Shown: positions 36,410 through 48,200 of the stretch, piece by piece
Numbering within the stretch: position 1 is the first letter of the stretch
Layout of the letters: each line of letters begins with the position of its first letter
From: Nectonema munidae
Taxonomy: Eukaryota; Nematomorpha; Nectonematoida; Nectonematidae
Assembly (NCBI GenBank): GCA_030549495.1
Contig: JAUIRK010000934.1
Span: forward strand, 1 to 64,000
DNA length: 64,000 nt
Reading direction: 5' to 3'
Made by a program: the position numbers and the translations under genes
Notes under the pieces: model-generated
Told to the model about the DNA's origin: nothing
The model's input: only the letters and a program-made list of their open reading frames with translations
The model's database searches: none

Positions 36410-36864
36410 AGTTTTTTAATAAATTTGTTGAATCTTTTTTCATCTTGTTTCTTGCTACAATAAAAAAATAGACACTCTTCTTTTTTTCAAACTGACAATA
36501 CTCCATCTTTAGTTTTAAGGTTCGGAGGTTGGTATTTGCTCTCTTCATTATTTCCAATCTCAGCTTTCAGTTTCACTGAGTCCACTTTTTCAGGTTCATA
36601 AACATGTGTATATTTTACTTTTTTAAGTTTCCCCTTGAGTTTCTTTTCAATTTACTTTTATATATTATATATGGAGCACATCATCAATAAAATGATATGC
36701 TCCCTTTAACGACAATATAACTTTTTGGTTATGATTTATTTTTTTGCTCTAAAAAATTATATTTACGTTCTAGAATGTTATGAATAGTGTAATTGAGTTC
36801 TGTTTACATAAAACTATCATAAATTAGCTCAAAACTCATATGCTAGAGGTTGGTCATTAATGGG
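36410..36864 (+). mobile_element. 3' part of piggyBac copy 2 with right terminal repeat
   Basis: Non-coding 3' region ending GGTTGGTCATTAATGGG at 36864, directly followed by TTAA (36865-36868). Its reverse complement CCCATTAATGACCAACC resembles the ends of the MITEs at 56362 and 63370 and of the piggyBac copy at 41943. The right end is therefore intact. No matching left end was found. Confidence 0.7.
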
Positions 36865-37818
36865 TTAAGATGAGATCATAATTCTTGACTGAAATGTAGA
36901 TTTAGACACATTTAATGATGAAAGGTTATTTTTTATCAAAAAATCAAATTCAATAAGAATATCACTGAGTTTCCTAAACTTTTTTATGTTAAAACATAAG
37001 AAGATCTCATCTTCATAAAGAATAGGGGATGCAAAAGATGAAACATAGAAAATGATATAACTAAATGTGGAAAAATTTATATATTTTTTATGTTTTTTGT
37101 GAAGCATAGTTTTTCTTGCACTAAATTATTTCCTTTCTCTCTCTCTTACTTGAAGAAAAAACATTCATAGAAAATTGAGTTTTAAATTTTTTTAAAAACA
37201 TCCCAACCTTTCTTGAAACATATATTGAACGATTGCTTGAAAAACACTTTTTGTAAGTATGCAAAACATTATATTTAATTGAATGTAATAAAGTATTAAT
37301 GTAACTGAAAATGGTAAGAAATATGTAGACTGTAGAGACTTCTTCCAACTCATAAATTTAATCTCCTTAAAATAGTTGCTCATCTCTCGGAAGAAAGTAA
37401 GATTATGTAAACTTTATCTTTTATGTAAACGTTTATTGGTTATTAAAAGATGCTTATCAACAAGGCCATAAATATAACAGGTGAAGGAATATAACAAGAG
37501 ATACCTGAAAAAATGATAAGATTAAAAGTTTTAAGAAAATTAATTAAACCATTGTTAATTAGTGGAAAAAAAATTTTAATGCTTGTTAAAATTCCAAATT
37601 TTAGTCTAACCAAACATATCAATCTTAAATGGAAAATTATAGATGAAAAATCTTTTATATAGATGTCAGAGATTCTTAAAATATTTAAGAATCTTGTTCT
37701 AGGTAGTTGGGTAATGTAAAAATAGTAAAAAGAGAACTAATCAATATCATACAGAAGTTTCTAATATAGAGAAACACAGAAAAGATAAATTAACTGTGTA
37801 AATATGATACATTTACAT

Positions 37819-39184
37819 CAGTGGTTGACAAACTTTTCAGCTTGTTACCCAATTTGAAACTTTAAACATGTTACCACATTCAGAAAATATTTTTACGATT
37901 GATTTATATTGTTAAATTAAAACAATAAGGATATTTCATTTTATATATTGTATCTGAAAATTTTGTAACTTAAATGACTATTGAAATAATACCAATTACA
38001 TCAATGAGATGGATGAAGTTGCGTATTTAAAACTGGTTGATTAATTCTTCTTTTTATAGTTGAAGGTGTCAGCCTGGAATATTTAGCCACATCTAAGTTA
38101 GTCTTCTTATTTGTTTTCATACGACCATTGTTAAAAACCACTACAAGAGATAAGTTGCTGAGAGTGATACCAACAATTCCAATGCTGTGTCGACAGAGTT
38201 GTAGAATCAAATAGTTGTAAAATCGAAGTGTAATTAATATATTGGTTTTAAAACTTAATTTTCAAAGGTTTATTTTCTCGCATTTTGATAAAATTTCTTT
38301 TAAATGGAAATCAATATTATGAATGGCTTCATCATGCAAAAAGAGGAAAAATATCCTTTTTCTTCGTCATTCTTTGTAAAGTAGTGATGGATGCTTTTTA
38401 ATCTCCTTTAACCTTCGCAAGACGGTCCATTTCATACCATACACGAAGGACGGATATATGCCGTAAAACTCTCATACATCAAAAAAGATCGTTTATGACG
38501 AATTTTGCATTTCTTACATAAATTCTATGTAAAATCAGAAGAAATACCATTTTAAGCACAAAAACTAGTAAATGAAAAAAATTATTCATGTGAGCGTAAT
38601 AATAAATTAACGCCATCTGCATTATTGAAATACTTTCTGCAATATCACAAACCCACTTTTCTATTAGGTAGGTACCTCAGGATGTTTTCATCGAGAAGGT
38701 CAGAAGACCGCTTTTATCGAACTATAAGTAAGTTGCAGGGAGCGGGATTCGAACCCAAGCATTTGAGTTTTGAAGTCACACGTTCTACCAACCCACTCAC
38801 GCCCTAATAGGTCTTTTGTTTATATGCATTTTCATTTCTTGAAACTTTTTATTTTGAATCTAGAGGCTTGGTTTCCCACAAATGAAATTACAGTTTGATA
38901 GGAATCAATGAAGGCTGAATTTGTGCCTTGAATTTGTAGATTATCACTGCAAAGCTCTGCAAATATGTCAGGTAAGTAAAAAAGATAAGAAAGTGTCTCT
39001 TAATCAGTGAAATTAATAGCAAAAGATTATTTTTTCAGAAATTCCCGAACAGCAGTTATGAGTCTAATGATTCCACGTATAACCTTGTCATGTGACAGCC
39101 AGCGAACACTACAACAGAACTCAATACCACTCTTCTATTTCTTTGAACAGCTCCGTGCGACTTGATATCACTGGACTTCATAAA
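37819..39184 (-). mobile_element. hAT transposon relic, copy B
   Basis: Duplicate of 30899-32265, with the same CAGTGGTTGACAAACTTTT end and the same VRWLSHDKVIRGIIRLITA block on the minus strand. Confidence 0.65.
38737..38805 (-). ncRNA. tRNA-like sequence inside hAT relic, copy B
   Basis: Identical to 31817-31885: A box, CTTCAAA loop and GGGTTCGAATCCC B box. Confidence 0.5.
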
Positions 39185-39703
39185 ATTAACGATTTTTACA
39201 TCTTCAAACACAGATTGCCAAAAAGGCTTTTCTATATAAGAGAATACTGATTAAAAAATAATATAAATCAGATCCTAATATTGAAGACTTGAATGGGCTT
39301 TAAAGTTGAGCTAAGAATTTTAAGTTTTTATTTTTCAATACTTTGTAAAATTATTAGAACGAACAAAATCTGAGAATAAATATTGATATAAAAATTAGAC
39401 AGGAAGTAACAAAGTGTGCCAAAAAGTTAGTAACTGCATAACACTTTCCAGTCCAAGTATATACGTCAACCTATATCTTCTAACGAATAAAATGAACGAA
39501 TATTTAGATTCTAAAATTTATATGTTTCTGTGGTAAGATAAAAACCAATTTTATTTAACAACTTAAATTACTGCTTCAATACAATATTCAAGCAACCTAT
39601 ATATATATATATATGTGTATATAATTGAATGTGCCGTGAGTGATAATTGAGGGAAATAATAGCAGAGAATAAGGCATTAATTAACTAACACATTTAGTAC
39701 ATT

Positions 39704-41160
39704 AAGGTGACAATTACCTGTCAAGTCTCCCGGTATACCCAGGAGACTCCAGGTTTTGCTTAATATCTCCCGATCTCCAGTTTTTTAGTTTTAATCTCCC
39801 GATTTTTAAGTTTCAATCTTGGATCAAGTGAAAAACAAAAATTTTAGTTTGAATATAAGTTTCCAAATATTTATTATTTTCTTTATGCTATTGAATGCTG
39901 GTATTTTCATTTAAAAATAACATTTTTCATTAATATTTAAAAAAGTTTTGCACTAAAAGTTGTTAATAGATCAATAAATTTATTATTTGAACATTATTCT
40001 AATTTAGAAAGTAACTCACACATTCTTCACGCATCTAAAAAGAAATTTTCTGGTTCTTTAAAATACAAAGTATCCTTTAAAAATGAATGGAAGGTGGCTT
40101 ACCCTATAAAAGAAGTCACAAATAACACTCTTATGTATTACTGTATTCCATGTGGAAAACAGTTAAGTTGCGGTCATCAGGGTCTGAAAGATGTGAAAAA
40201 ACACTGTAGCACGCAATCGCATCAACAAGCCCAATCTTCTTGGAAAACTCAAAAAAGCTTTCCTTTACTAATCGTTGAGAATACGGAAAGTGATTCTATA
40301 AAAACGTCTTGACAACAGAAATTATGGTAACAAACTTTTTAGTTCAAATTTGCCCAAAGTCACTTCAGAAAATATCAAACAATTTCTACAGAATGTGTTC
40401 AACTGAAGGAGAGAATGCAGGAAAGGCTTTCAAAATTTTTGAGCAGATTAACAATGATTTTCAATCATGGCATTCCTTGGCATAATTGTACTGGTTTGGG
40501 TGTTAATAACGCAAACGTAATGATTGGAAAACGGAATTCAATTGCTTCAAGATTAGAGAAAAATGAAAGTATTTTTGTAGGCGGTTGTCCATGCCATTTG
40601 GCTCACATTGCTTCAAGTCACGCTAATGATGCTTTCAGTGAATATATTGGATTCAAATTAGATCTTTGTGTAGACTGCTATTATTACTGGTTTGATAGAA
40701 GCACTAAACGAAAGGGGAAGCTTTTAGAATACTTTGAATTTTGTAACCAAGAATATCTTTCTGTTTTGAAGCACCTCTCGGTAAGATGGCTTTCTTTAGA
40801 AAAATGCACAGAAAGTCTTAAAAACTTTCCTAGCTGAGATCATACTTTTTAAGTGAATCTTTCAACAATGAGCATTTCAAAAGACTAAAATCATGGTTTG
40901 ACAATCCGTTGCTGGAACCTGCTTTGTTCTTCATGCAGTCAACAATTAGTTTATTTACCAATTTTAATTTACTTCCTCAACGAGAAGAACCTTCACTACA
41001 TTTACTTAAATCTTCTATAGAAAATCTTGGAAGAAGAATTCCCTCAAGATTTTTGAAACCAATCACTTTAAAAAGTATCAATTCTGTATTGAACCTCAAT
41101 TTGTCTGATACTTCTGTTTTTATAGAGCCTAAAACAATTTTTCTTGGTATATTATAACGA
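39704..41160 (+). mobile_element. hAT-type transposon relic with BED finger
   Basis: The element opens with GTCTCCCGGTATACCCAGGA, the TCTCCCG-rich leader common in one hAT group. 40094-40312 encodes a BED-like finger (YYCIPCGKQLSCGHQG then VKKHCSTQSH). 40415-40837 reads GIPWHNCTGLGVNNANVMIG, GGCPCHLAHIASSHAND, and LKHLSVRWLSLEKCTESL, all standard for this transposase group. 40909-41157 continues (LEPALFFMQSTISLF). Frames are broken between the segments and the C-terminal dimerisation region is missing. Inactive. Confidence 0.75.
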
Positions 41161-41164
41161 TTTG

Positions 41165-41942
41165 TAAAAAAATAGCTAAAATTATTTAAAAAAAAACGAA
41201 TTTAAATGTTACTTCCAGATATTCTTTAAACGTATTAGCCAAAATGGGGTACAAAAATGAAATAAGCAAAGTCGATTTTAGAATAAAACTTTGTTTTTTA
41301 TTTGAAGGATATTTTCAGAGAGAATTTTTTTCTTAATCAAAATTTTGATTAACGATTTTCAATCAAGTACTTATTTTTATCAAAAAAGCATTATGCAATT
41401 GAAACTCTATACAAATATAAATTTTTAAGTGTATACAAAATAGACGATAAGTTATAAAAGAGATAATTATCTACTGATAAATTAAAAATGTTACAAATAA
41501 AAAGGATTTCCATTTTGATCAATTACTATCATAAATAATAATTCGATTTGCACTTTTAAAGATTTTTAAACCGTAATTGCAAAAACTGATTCCAGAAATG
41601 AAACCAGCATTGTCGATTTGATATAAAACAGATATTTTATTTAAAATGTGAAAAGTATTTTTAAAAACCGTTTTTACATTTAATACGCATATTGGGTCGA
41701 AACCTTGAAATATATTTAAAACCTAAATGGGAAAACTCAGTCAAAAATGGAACGAGCATATTTGATATAAAAAGCTATATTTTATTTTAAATAAAAGAAA
41801 TTTGGAAACATTTTGCAGACCTATGCCACTAATTTCAGCTTGTAGATAGTTATCAAAATACGAAAATTGAGACGAGAAATGAAACCAGCAATCTCGATTT
41901 GGTATGAAAGATTCATAAAGTTAAAACAAGTATTTTTTTAAA
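41165..41942. repeat. Degenerate satellite array, second block, left half
   Basis: The unit seen at 20820-21620 returns: AAAACTGATTCCAGAAATGA at 41588, AAACTCAGTCAAAAATGGAA at 41734 and GAGACGAGAAATGAAACCAG at 41869, each followed by a GATTTG.TAT.AAA segment. Spacing is about 130-150. The array is interrupted by a piggyBac element at 41943. Confidence 0.6.
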
Positions 41943-43505
41943 CCCATTAGTGCCCATTATACCACAAGTGGGATGTAAACTTCAACATTAATAATAAAAA
42001 ATGTTTTTTAACTTATAGTTTTTTAATAGTTACTATCATTCTCTTCAATCCTTTATAAAAAAATTTTTTATTCAATTTGTTAAAACAACAGAAATTGCTT
42101 CTACTCTGAGACTTGAAGTTCATTTTTGTGAGAAAACTGAAGTTGAAGTATTTGAAGAACTGTTCTCAAACAATGTTTTAGAACTAATTATTTCTTAATC
42201 AATTTTATATGCTAATCAGAAAAACAATACTGTTTTTTTCATTGACAAAAGTGAGTTGAAAGCGTTTCTTGGCATTTTGATGCTGAGCGGATATCATAAT
42301 CTTCCAAATGAGAGAATGTAAAAGCAAAAGACACGGAGCTTCCAATTGTTTTCAATTCAATGTCTAAAAACAGGTTTCTTGAATTAAACCGTTATCTTCA
42401 TTTGAATAATAATTTCAAAGTTAACAAGAAAGATAGAATGTTTAAGCTTATTCCTTATCTAAATATGTTGAAAGACAACTTTAAAAAATTTGGAGTTTTT
42501 TCCTGTAATCCTTCTATTGATGAAATGATGATTAGATATTATGGGCATCATCCATGTAAGATGTATATTAACTTTTTTTCTGGGTATGGAGTTATGAAAA
42601 AACTGAATGAAAGTGGAATAAATGCAACTCGTACAATTCGTGAAGTACGAACCAAAAAATGCCCAGTAATGTCAGACAAAGAAATGAAAAAAAAGACAAA
42701 AGGTTTTTATGATTTTAGATTTGATATAGTAAATAATTTGTTCTTCATAAAATGGCTGGACAATAAACCCGTCATGTTGGTTACAAATTATGATAGCATT
42801 GAGCCACTTGAAAAAACAAAAAGATAAAAGAGAAATAACTCTTGAATTTACTCATCTTATATCTAGTTATAAAGGGAACATGGGTGGAGTAGATTTATTA
42901 GATAAAATGATTTCTCTCTATAGAATACGTATTCGATCTAAGAAGTGGTAGTGGCCAATATTTACACAAATGATAGATATTACAATAGTTAATTCATGGA
43001 GACTTTATCAAATTTCCTATAAAAGTCAAAACTACATTTCATTGCTTGACTTCAGAAGAAAAATAACATTATCTTATCTTTCTTCTAATGTTAAAAACAG
43101 AAAACCAAGAACTGGGGCCTTCAAAAAACAGAATAACCAAGAGTAAAGTCCCAGATGATATCCGTTTTTCACATGGTGATCATTACATCGCATCAAGAAA
43201 TACTCAACGATTGTGTAATTTTTTGTAAAAAAAAGACCAAAAAGTATTGTACACTTTGTGATGTATCATTACATGAAATATGTTTTAAAAAATTTCATTC
43301 TAAATAAATTTTTTGAAAATTTTTACATTTTAAAAAATAGAACTTTTTGTGTCCATTATCCCAGAAGTGGGATGTAACTTTTTTCAGAGTTTGTTAAAAA
43401 AAAAATTTTTTTTTGCTTTTAAAAACTCAATTATACATTTTAAAGTTCATTCATAAAAAAAATAAGATCTATAGTTCATTTTAATATATTATGGGCATTA
43501 ATGGG
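41943..43505 (+). mobile_element. piggyBac copy 3, terminal repeats present, transposase broken
   Basis: The ends CCCATTAGTGCCCATTAT (41943) and ATATTATGGGCATTAATGGG (to 43505) are inverted repeats matching at about 15 of 16 positions. Subterminal motifs CCATTATACCACAAGTGGGA (41955) and CCATTATCCCAGAAGTGGGA (about 43354) recur in direct orientation. 42360-42827 encodes the DDE start (NPSIDEMMIRYYGHHPCKMY) but then jumps, with the second-Asp block mostly deleted. Later frames hold GNMGGVDLLDKM and CTLCDVSLHEICFKKFHSK (the C-terminal finger). Several stops and frameshifts are present. The left flank is TTTAAA, compatible with TTAA. The right flank TGGA is not. Confidence 0.8.
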
Positions 43506-44150
43506 TGGAAAATATTTTTATAGACATTTTTCAAACATAAACCACACACTTGATTACCACTTTCAGATATTTTCAAAACTTTCAGAAATTTTAACACCTT
43601 TATGCCAAAAACTGTGTACGGAAATAAAATCAGTAAGGATTGATTTAGTCAAAAAATATATATTTCATCTAAAATTTGATAGAACATTTTTGGAGACAGT
43701 TATCAGATGTAAACGACAAATGTGATTGACAGTCGAATATTTTCAAACCTTAAATGCAAAAGCTGGGTTCAGAAATGAAACCACATTGCTGATTTAGTAT
43801 AAAAACTTATATTCATGTAAAATATGAATGAATATTTTCGGAGACCATTTTTAGATGTAAACCGCAAAGTTGATTGTCACTTTCAGATATTTTCAAACGG
43901 TAAATGCAAAAGCTGATTTAATATAAAACATATATTTAATGTAAAATTGGAATGAATATTTTATTAGATATATTTATCATCTATTAAAATTTTGATTGAC
44001 ATTTTCTAAAAAGTGCCCATGTTTATTGATAAAATTAATTATATATAAGTCTTATGGAATCAAAAGTGTATATAAATATATAATTTTAAGGGAGTAACTA
44101 ATATAGACACGAAGATATAAGGTAAACTTCACATAATATCCCAATTTTAT
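43506..44150. repeat. Degenerate satellite array, second block, right half
   Basis: The array resumes after the piggyBac copy: AAAAACTGTGTACGGAAATA (43608), AAAGCTGGGTTCAGAAATGA (43760), AAAAGCTGATTTAATATAAA (43910), with GATTGTCACTTTCAGATATTTT between. 44020-44130 also matches 41370-41460 (a TATACAAATATAAATTTTAAG-like segment). Confidence 0.6.
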
Positions 44151-45072
44151 TGAAAAATCTTAATTTTTGATTTAGATTGACAATTTTTGACATAAGAGGG
44201 TCCTTCAACTACCATAAAATTCAATTTGGAAATTGGTATATGGAAATGGAAATTTTATAATATTAAGAACTTCAATGGATCAATGTTTTAAGTGATCATA
44301 TCATAATGAAGAAAAGTGTTTAAAATTTGTTTAGCTTAGAAGGAACTTTAACCCAATTAGATCTAATCCACTCACTAGTATCTATAGAAGAACTACCACC
44401 TTGTATTAATGTGGATTTTTAAATCAAAAACCAATGAGTAAAGATGGCGATGAATAGGCAAGTTGTCATCTTACTATCTTCAATAGCATAAAATTTATTT
44501 TCAACTATATAAAAGCATTTAAAAATACAAAGTTTGTTCAATCATTTAAAAGATTTATAAGCATGAGTAGGGAATCGTAAAAGTGACGCGTACACAGTGT
44601 ACCAAATATAATCGTAAGAACAGTTCAACCAATGTGTATACATACATGTATGTACATAAAAAAGCAATAACAGGTTTAAAAATGTATGCATGTGAAGTCA
44701 GAAGGGCACAATAACTCTTTTACATCATGCGTCTATGCACACGTTATGTAGAGTTATTTCAGGAAGACACAAAAGTTAAAAATTATTTTTTACAAATCAC
44801 ATTATTAAAATTGTATGACCGGATTTTGTACAAATATTTATGTATCAATATTTTGGTAAGTCAGTGGCAACATTATAAGAACAAATTTCTAGATTGCAGT
44901 ATTTAAATTAAATTGTATAGGTTGGTGTTTATGATAATGGAACAGAAAGGAAATTGATAATAATGATTTGGGTACTTCTGGGACGGAAAAGTTAAAGTAC
45001 CTAAAAATATTTTCTGACAAGTCTATATTCTATGTAGAAAAGTTATCACAAGTTTTCTTATAAAGTCAAGCA
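44151..45072 (-). other. 3' flank and probable 3' UTR of neuroglian
   Basis: AT-rich DNA downstream of the neuroglian stop on the minus strand. A minus-strand AATAAA lies at 44494-44499 and could serve polyadenylation. No other gene seen. Confidence 0.4.
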
Positions 45073-45259
45073 CTAAACAAAGGCATGTGCTGCATTTTTG
45101 GCTTCTTTGCTTTTATTCGAGTACTGGCCAATGAAGGAGCCATCTTCATCAAATTTTCCAATTTCGCTGTCAGCGTATTCCGCGTTGCTGTCTGCTTCAC
45201 TCATCGCCTTCAAGCTGTTGTTCAAGCTTTGCCGACTTCGTTTAACGAAAGGCTGTGTT
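45073..45259 (-). CDS. Nrg: Neuroglian last exon: FIGQY cytoplasmic tail
   Basis: After TATTTTAAG the exon reads TQPFVKRSRQSLNNSLKAMS, EADSNAEYADSEIGKFDEDG and SFIGQYSNKSKEAKNAAHAF, then V and TAG. SNAEY..SEIG.F.EDGSFIGQY is the conserved C-terminal block of neuroglian and vertebrate L1/neurofascin. The Tyr of FIGQY is the phosphorylation switch for ankyrin binding in the family. It joins the exon at 50845-50920 in phase 2 across a 5.6 kb intron. Confidence 0.95.
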
Positions 45260-48200
45260 CTTAAAATACAAATTTATTAATTTTGTATAAATATTCATAT
45301 TAAAACAATATAAACATACATATATATATTTCACTTTTTTCTACTTAATCTTCTTCTCCTATAATATACTCTGTATCAACTATACATTACTTATTATTTT
45401 CTTTATGTACATCGTAATTCTAACACAAATTCGCATGCCAGCAGTTTGCCTGCTTCTCCCACTCAGGTTTATGAATCTCCTCTTAGGTTTTATCTGTCAT
45501 TACCAAAAAAACATATCGAATCCTTCTTCTTAAAACTTTCAATACGACGTGATAGATCAAGCTCCTGTGATTCATTCATTGAACTGAAAGCAAAACTTAT
45601 TGATCTTGGCTATGACTACATCAATCATAACTATGTCGAAGATTGTGTTCTAATCTTGAACATTCAAATACACAAGCTCAAAAAACTTATTAAATGATGA
45701 CCTACATATATCAAAAGATAATAAGGGCGGAAGATTAATCATTTTAAATAAAAAAAGATTATATAATAAAATGCGAAACTCTACTTTCCCATGCATCCAA
45801 ATTCCAACTCACTAACCTAAAAGCTGATACGTTCCCCCTAATTTTGGAAAAAAAGTTGAACAACCTTTTATCACAACTAAAAGAGGTAAACCATATTGAC
45901 AAAGATATCTTTGGACTAATCCATAAAAGGTTCTAACATTCCAAAGTTCTATGTTTTCCCTAAAGTCCACAAAACTGGTATTCCAATTGGCCCTATAGCT
46001 CTTCCATGACTAATTCGGTTTATTGTAAAATCGCCAAATACCTTTCAACACTCCTGTAACTTTGCTTTATCACATTTACTGAATCAATTAAAAAAAGATA
46101 CAAGATTTACTTCTATGTTTTTCCTAGATGTTGAATCTCTGTTTACAAACGTACCTACATCCCAAATCAAAATTTTCTCAAACAGTGATCATAGACTGAT
46201 CTAACAGAGATACTTTCCAAGAACATATAAATTTTGCCATTAAAGGTTTTTATTTTCAATTCAATGGATCGACATATAAGCAAATAGACGGTGTAGCAAT
46301 CGGCTCGCCACTAAGACTTTTTTCTAATATACTAGAATTATTTAATATATTTTCTAATATACTAGAATTACTAGAAATAGAAGAATATACTATTTTAGCC
46401 AATATTTTCTTAGGCTTTCAAGAACACAAACTCCACTCGAATCTTGGACATTAGTTGTATAAAAGTTATATGTATGATATTTTCTAATCTATAAAAACCA
46501 CGATGAAGGAAGCGAACAAGTCCTTAAAGTTCATATGCGAAAAAATGAGTGACAAAAACAGTCTCAATTTTCTTGATTTAAATATAACCTGCTCTGATTA
46601 CACCTTTTCTCTGTCTATTTACAGAAGTCTTATTCCTTTTGGATAATTTGTTCCTTTAGCTTATAAATTGACTGTAATACGATGTTTATTCCACGGTGTT
46701 TTCAAACTCTGTTCAAAAAATTAAATCGAACAATCAAACATATTTTTATCAAAAATAACTATTCCCTAGACCTGATCATTAAAACTCTAATGTTTCTGGA
46801 AATTGACCTTGAAAAGAAAAAAAACTTAATTTCAATGATAAAAAAGAAACTTTATAGTTGTCTCTACCTTATTTGAATGAAAAATAGTCGAAAAAAACAT
46901 GAAAAAGTGCTTTAGTTTCATTAAAACAAATATTATTTACACTACTTCAGTTGTTTCCTCAAGCATTCTACCAGAAGAACAGAAGTTTTACTACAAAAAA
47001 ACCACTCTACCAGAATCTCTATTACCAACCTCATGACAACATGAAACCATATATTATTCTCCATTCTTAACAATTCTATTTTCTGCGGACTGCAAAGATT
47101 CCGACTCACATTTACAACAGGCAATTCGTGATCGAACATCTGCAATCATAACCTCTATTCAAAACTCCTCTTTCCTACTGATATCAACCAAAGAACTAAC
47201 GAACACCCTCAAGAACAAGACAGCAGTTAGTTTAGATCTAGACAAGGTTAAACACATAAAAAAGCCATTCATGTTTTCCACATGTAAAACAAATCATAGC
47301 CTCATAATCAACTGGCGTCCCATTACCATCTTCGAAAAAATCATAAGGAAAAGGCTAGTCGATTATATTACAACCAAAAATCTGATGAACTCAACTTAAT
47401 GTGCCTACCTTTCAAACTGCAATCCCAAACTACTGCTCTCTAGGCCTTCGACCTATACAGACTATTCCATTTTCAATAATAATCAATCCAAAACCACCGT
47501 TTTTCTTGATATTGACAAAGCATTTAATAAAGCATGAAACGCAGTCATTATCTACAATCTAGGCTTAAAAAACTTTCCCTATTATATCATTAAGTTCATC
47601 TATAATTAGGTCAACATGTGTTTGATCTTGTAACACAAAGGTGCCTTGTCTCCACAAACCCACCCTCTCAACAAACCAATGCCCTTGCTTTTCAAACATT
47701 CTGTGGTTAGCCCTCATAGATCCTATACTAACGCATCTAGAACAATACTCTTACTTTTCCAAAGGTTTTACCTATTCATTTTCTCATTCACAAGAAATAA
47801 TCTAGAACAAAGCATAGCAAAGACATTTTTCCTTTTCAGTTACAAATACAATTTAAAAATCTCTTTGAATCCAAATAAAACCAATCTCATATACTTCACT
47901 CGAAAGAAAAGTACTAAGCACCATAACATCTATTGCTTCGACTAAATCTATAAAATACCTAGGATTGCACTTCTAGTGTAATTTAAAATTCTCCACCCAC
48001 TTCAATTTACTATACAAAAATTGTTCTCCACGTTATTGTCTGTAAAAAAGCCATTTCACACAAGTGGGGCATACATCCCAAACACACGAAGTACATATAC
48101 AAATTTCCTTCTTGCCATCCAATATGGTATCTTATCATGGGGGTACTCCTTACTACACCCGTCAACACTACATTAATTGAACAAGATTCACCGTATATGT

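Larger units (their letters stand above)
36865..39595. repeat. Direct repeat copy B (2.73 kb)
   Basis: Second copy of 29945-32676, offset 6920. It starts at the TTAA that ends the piggyBac element and stops at ATATTCAAGCAA, followed by CCTATATATA. The content is the same as in copy A, including the hAT relic and the tRNA-like sequence. Confidence 0.95.
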
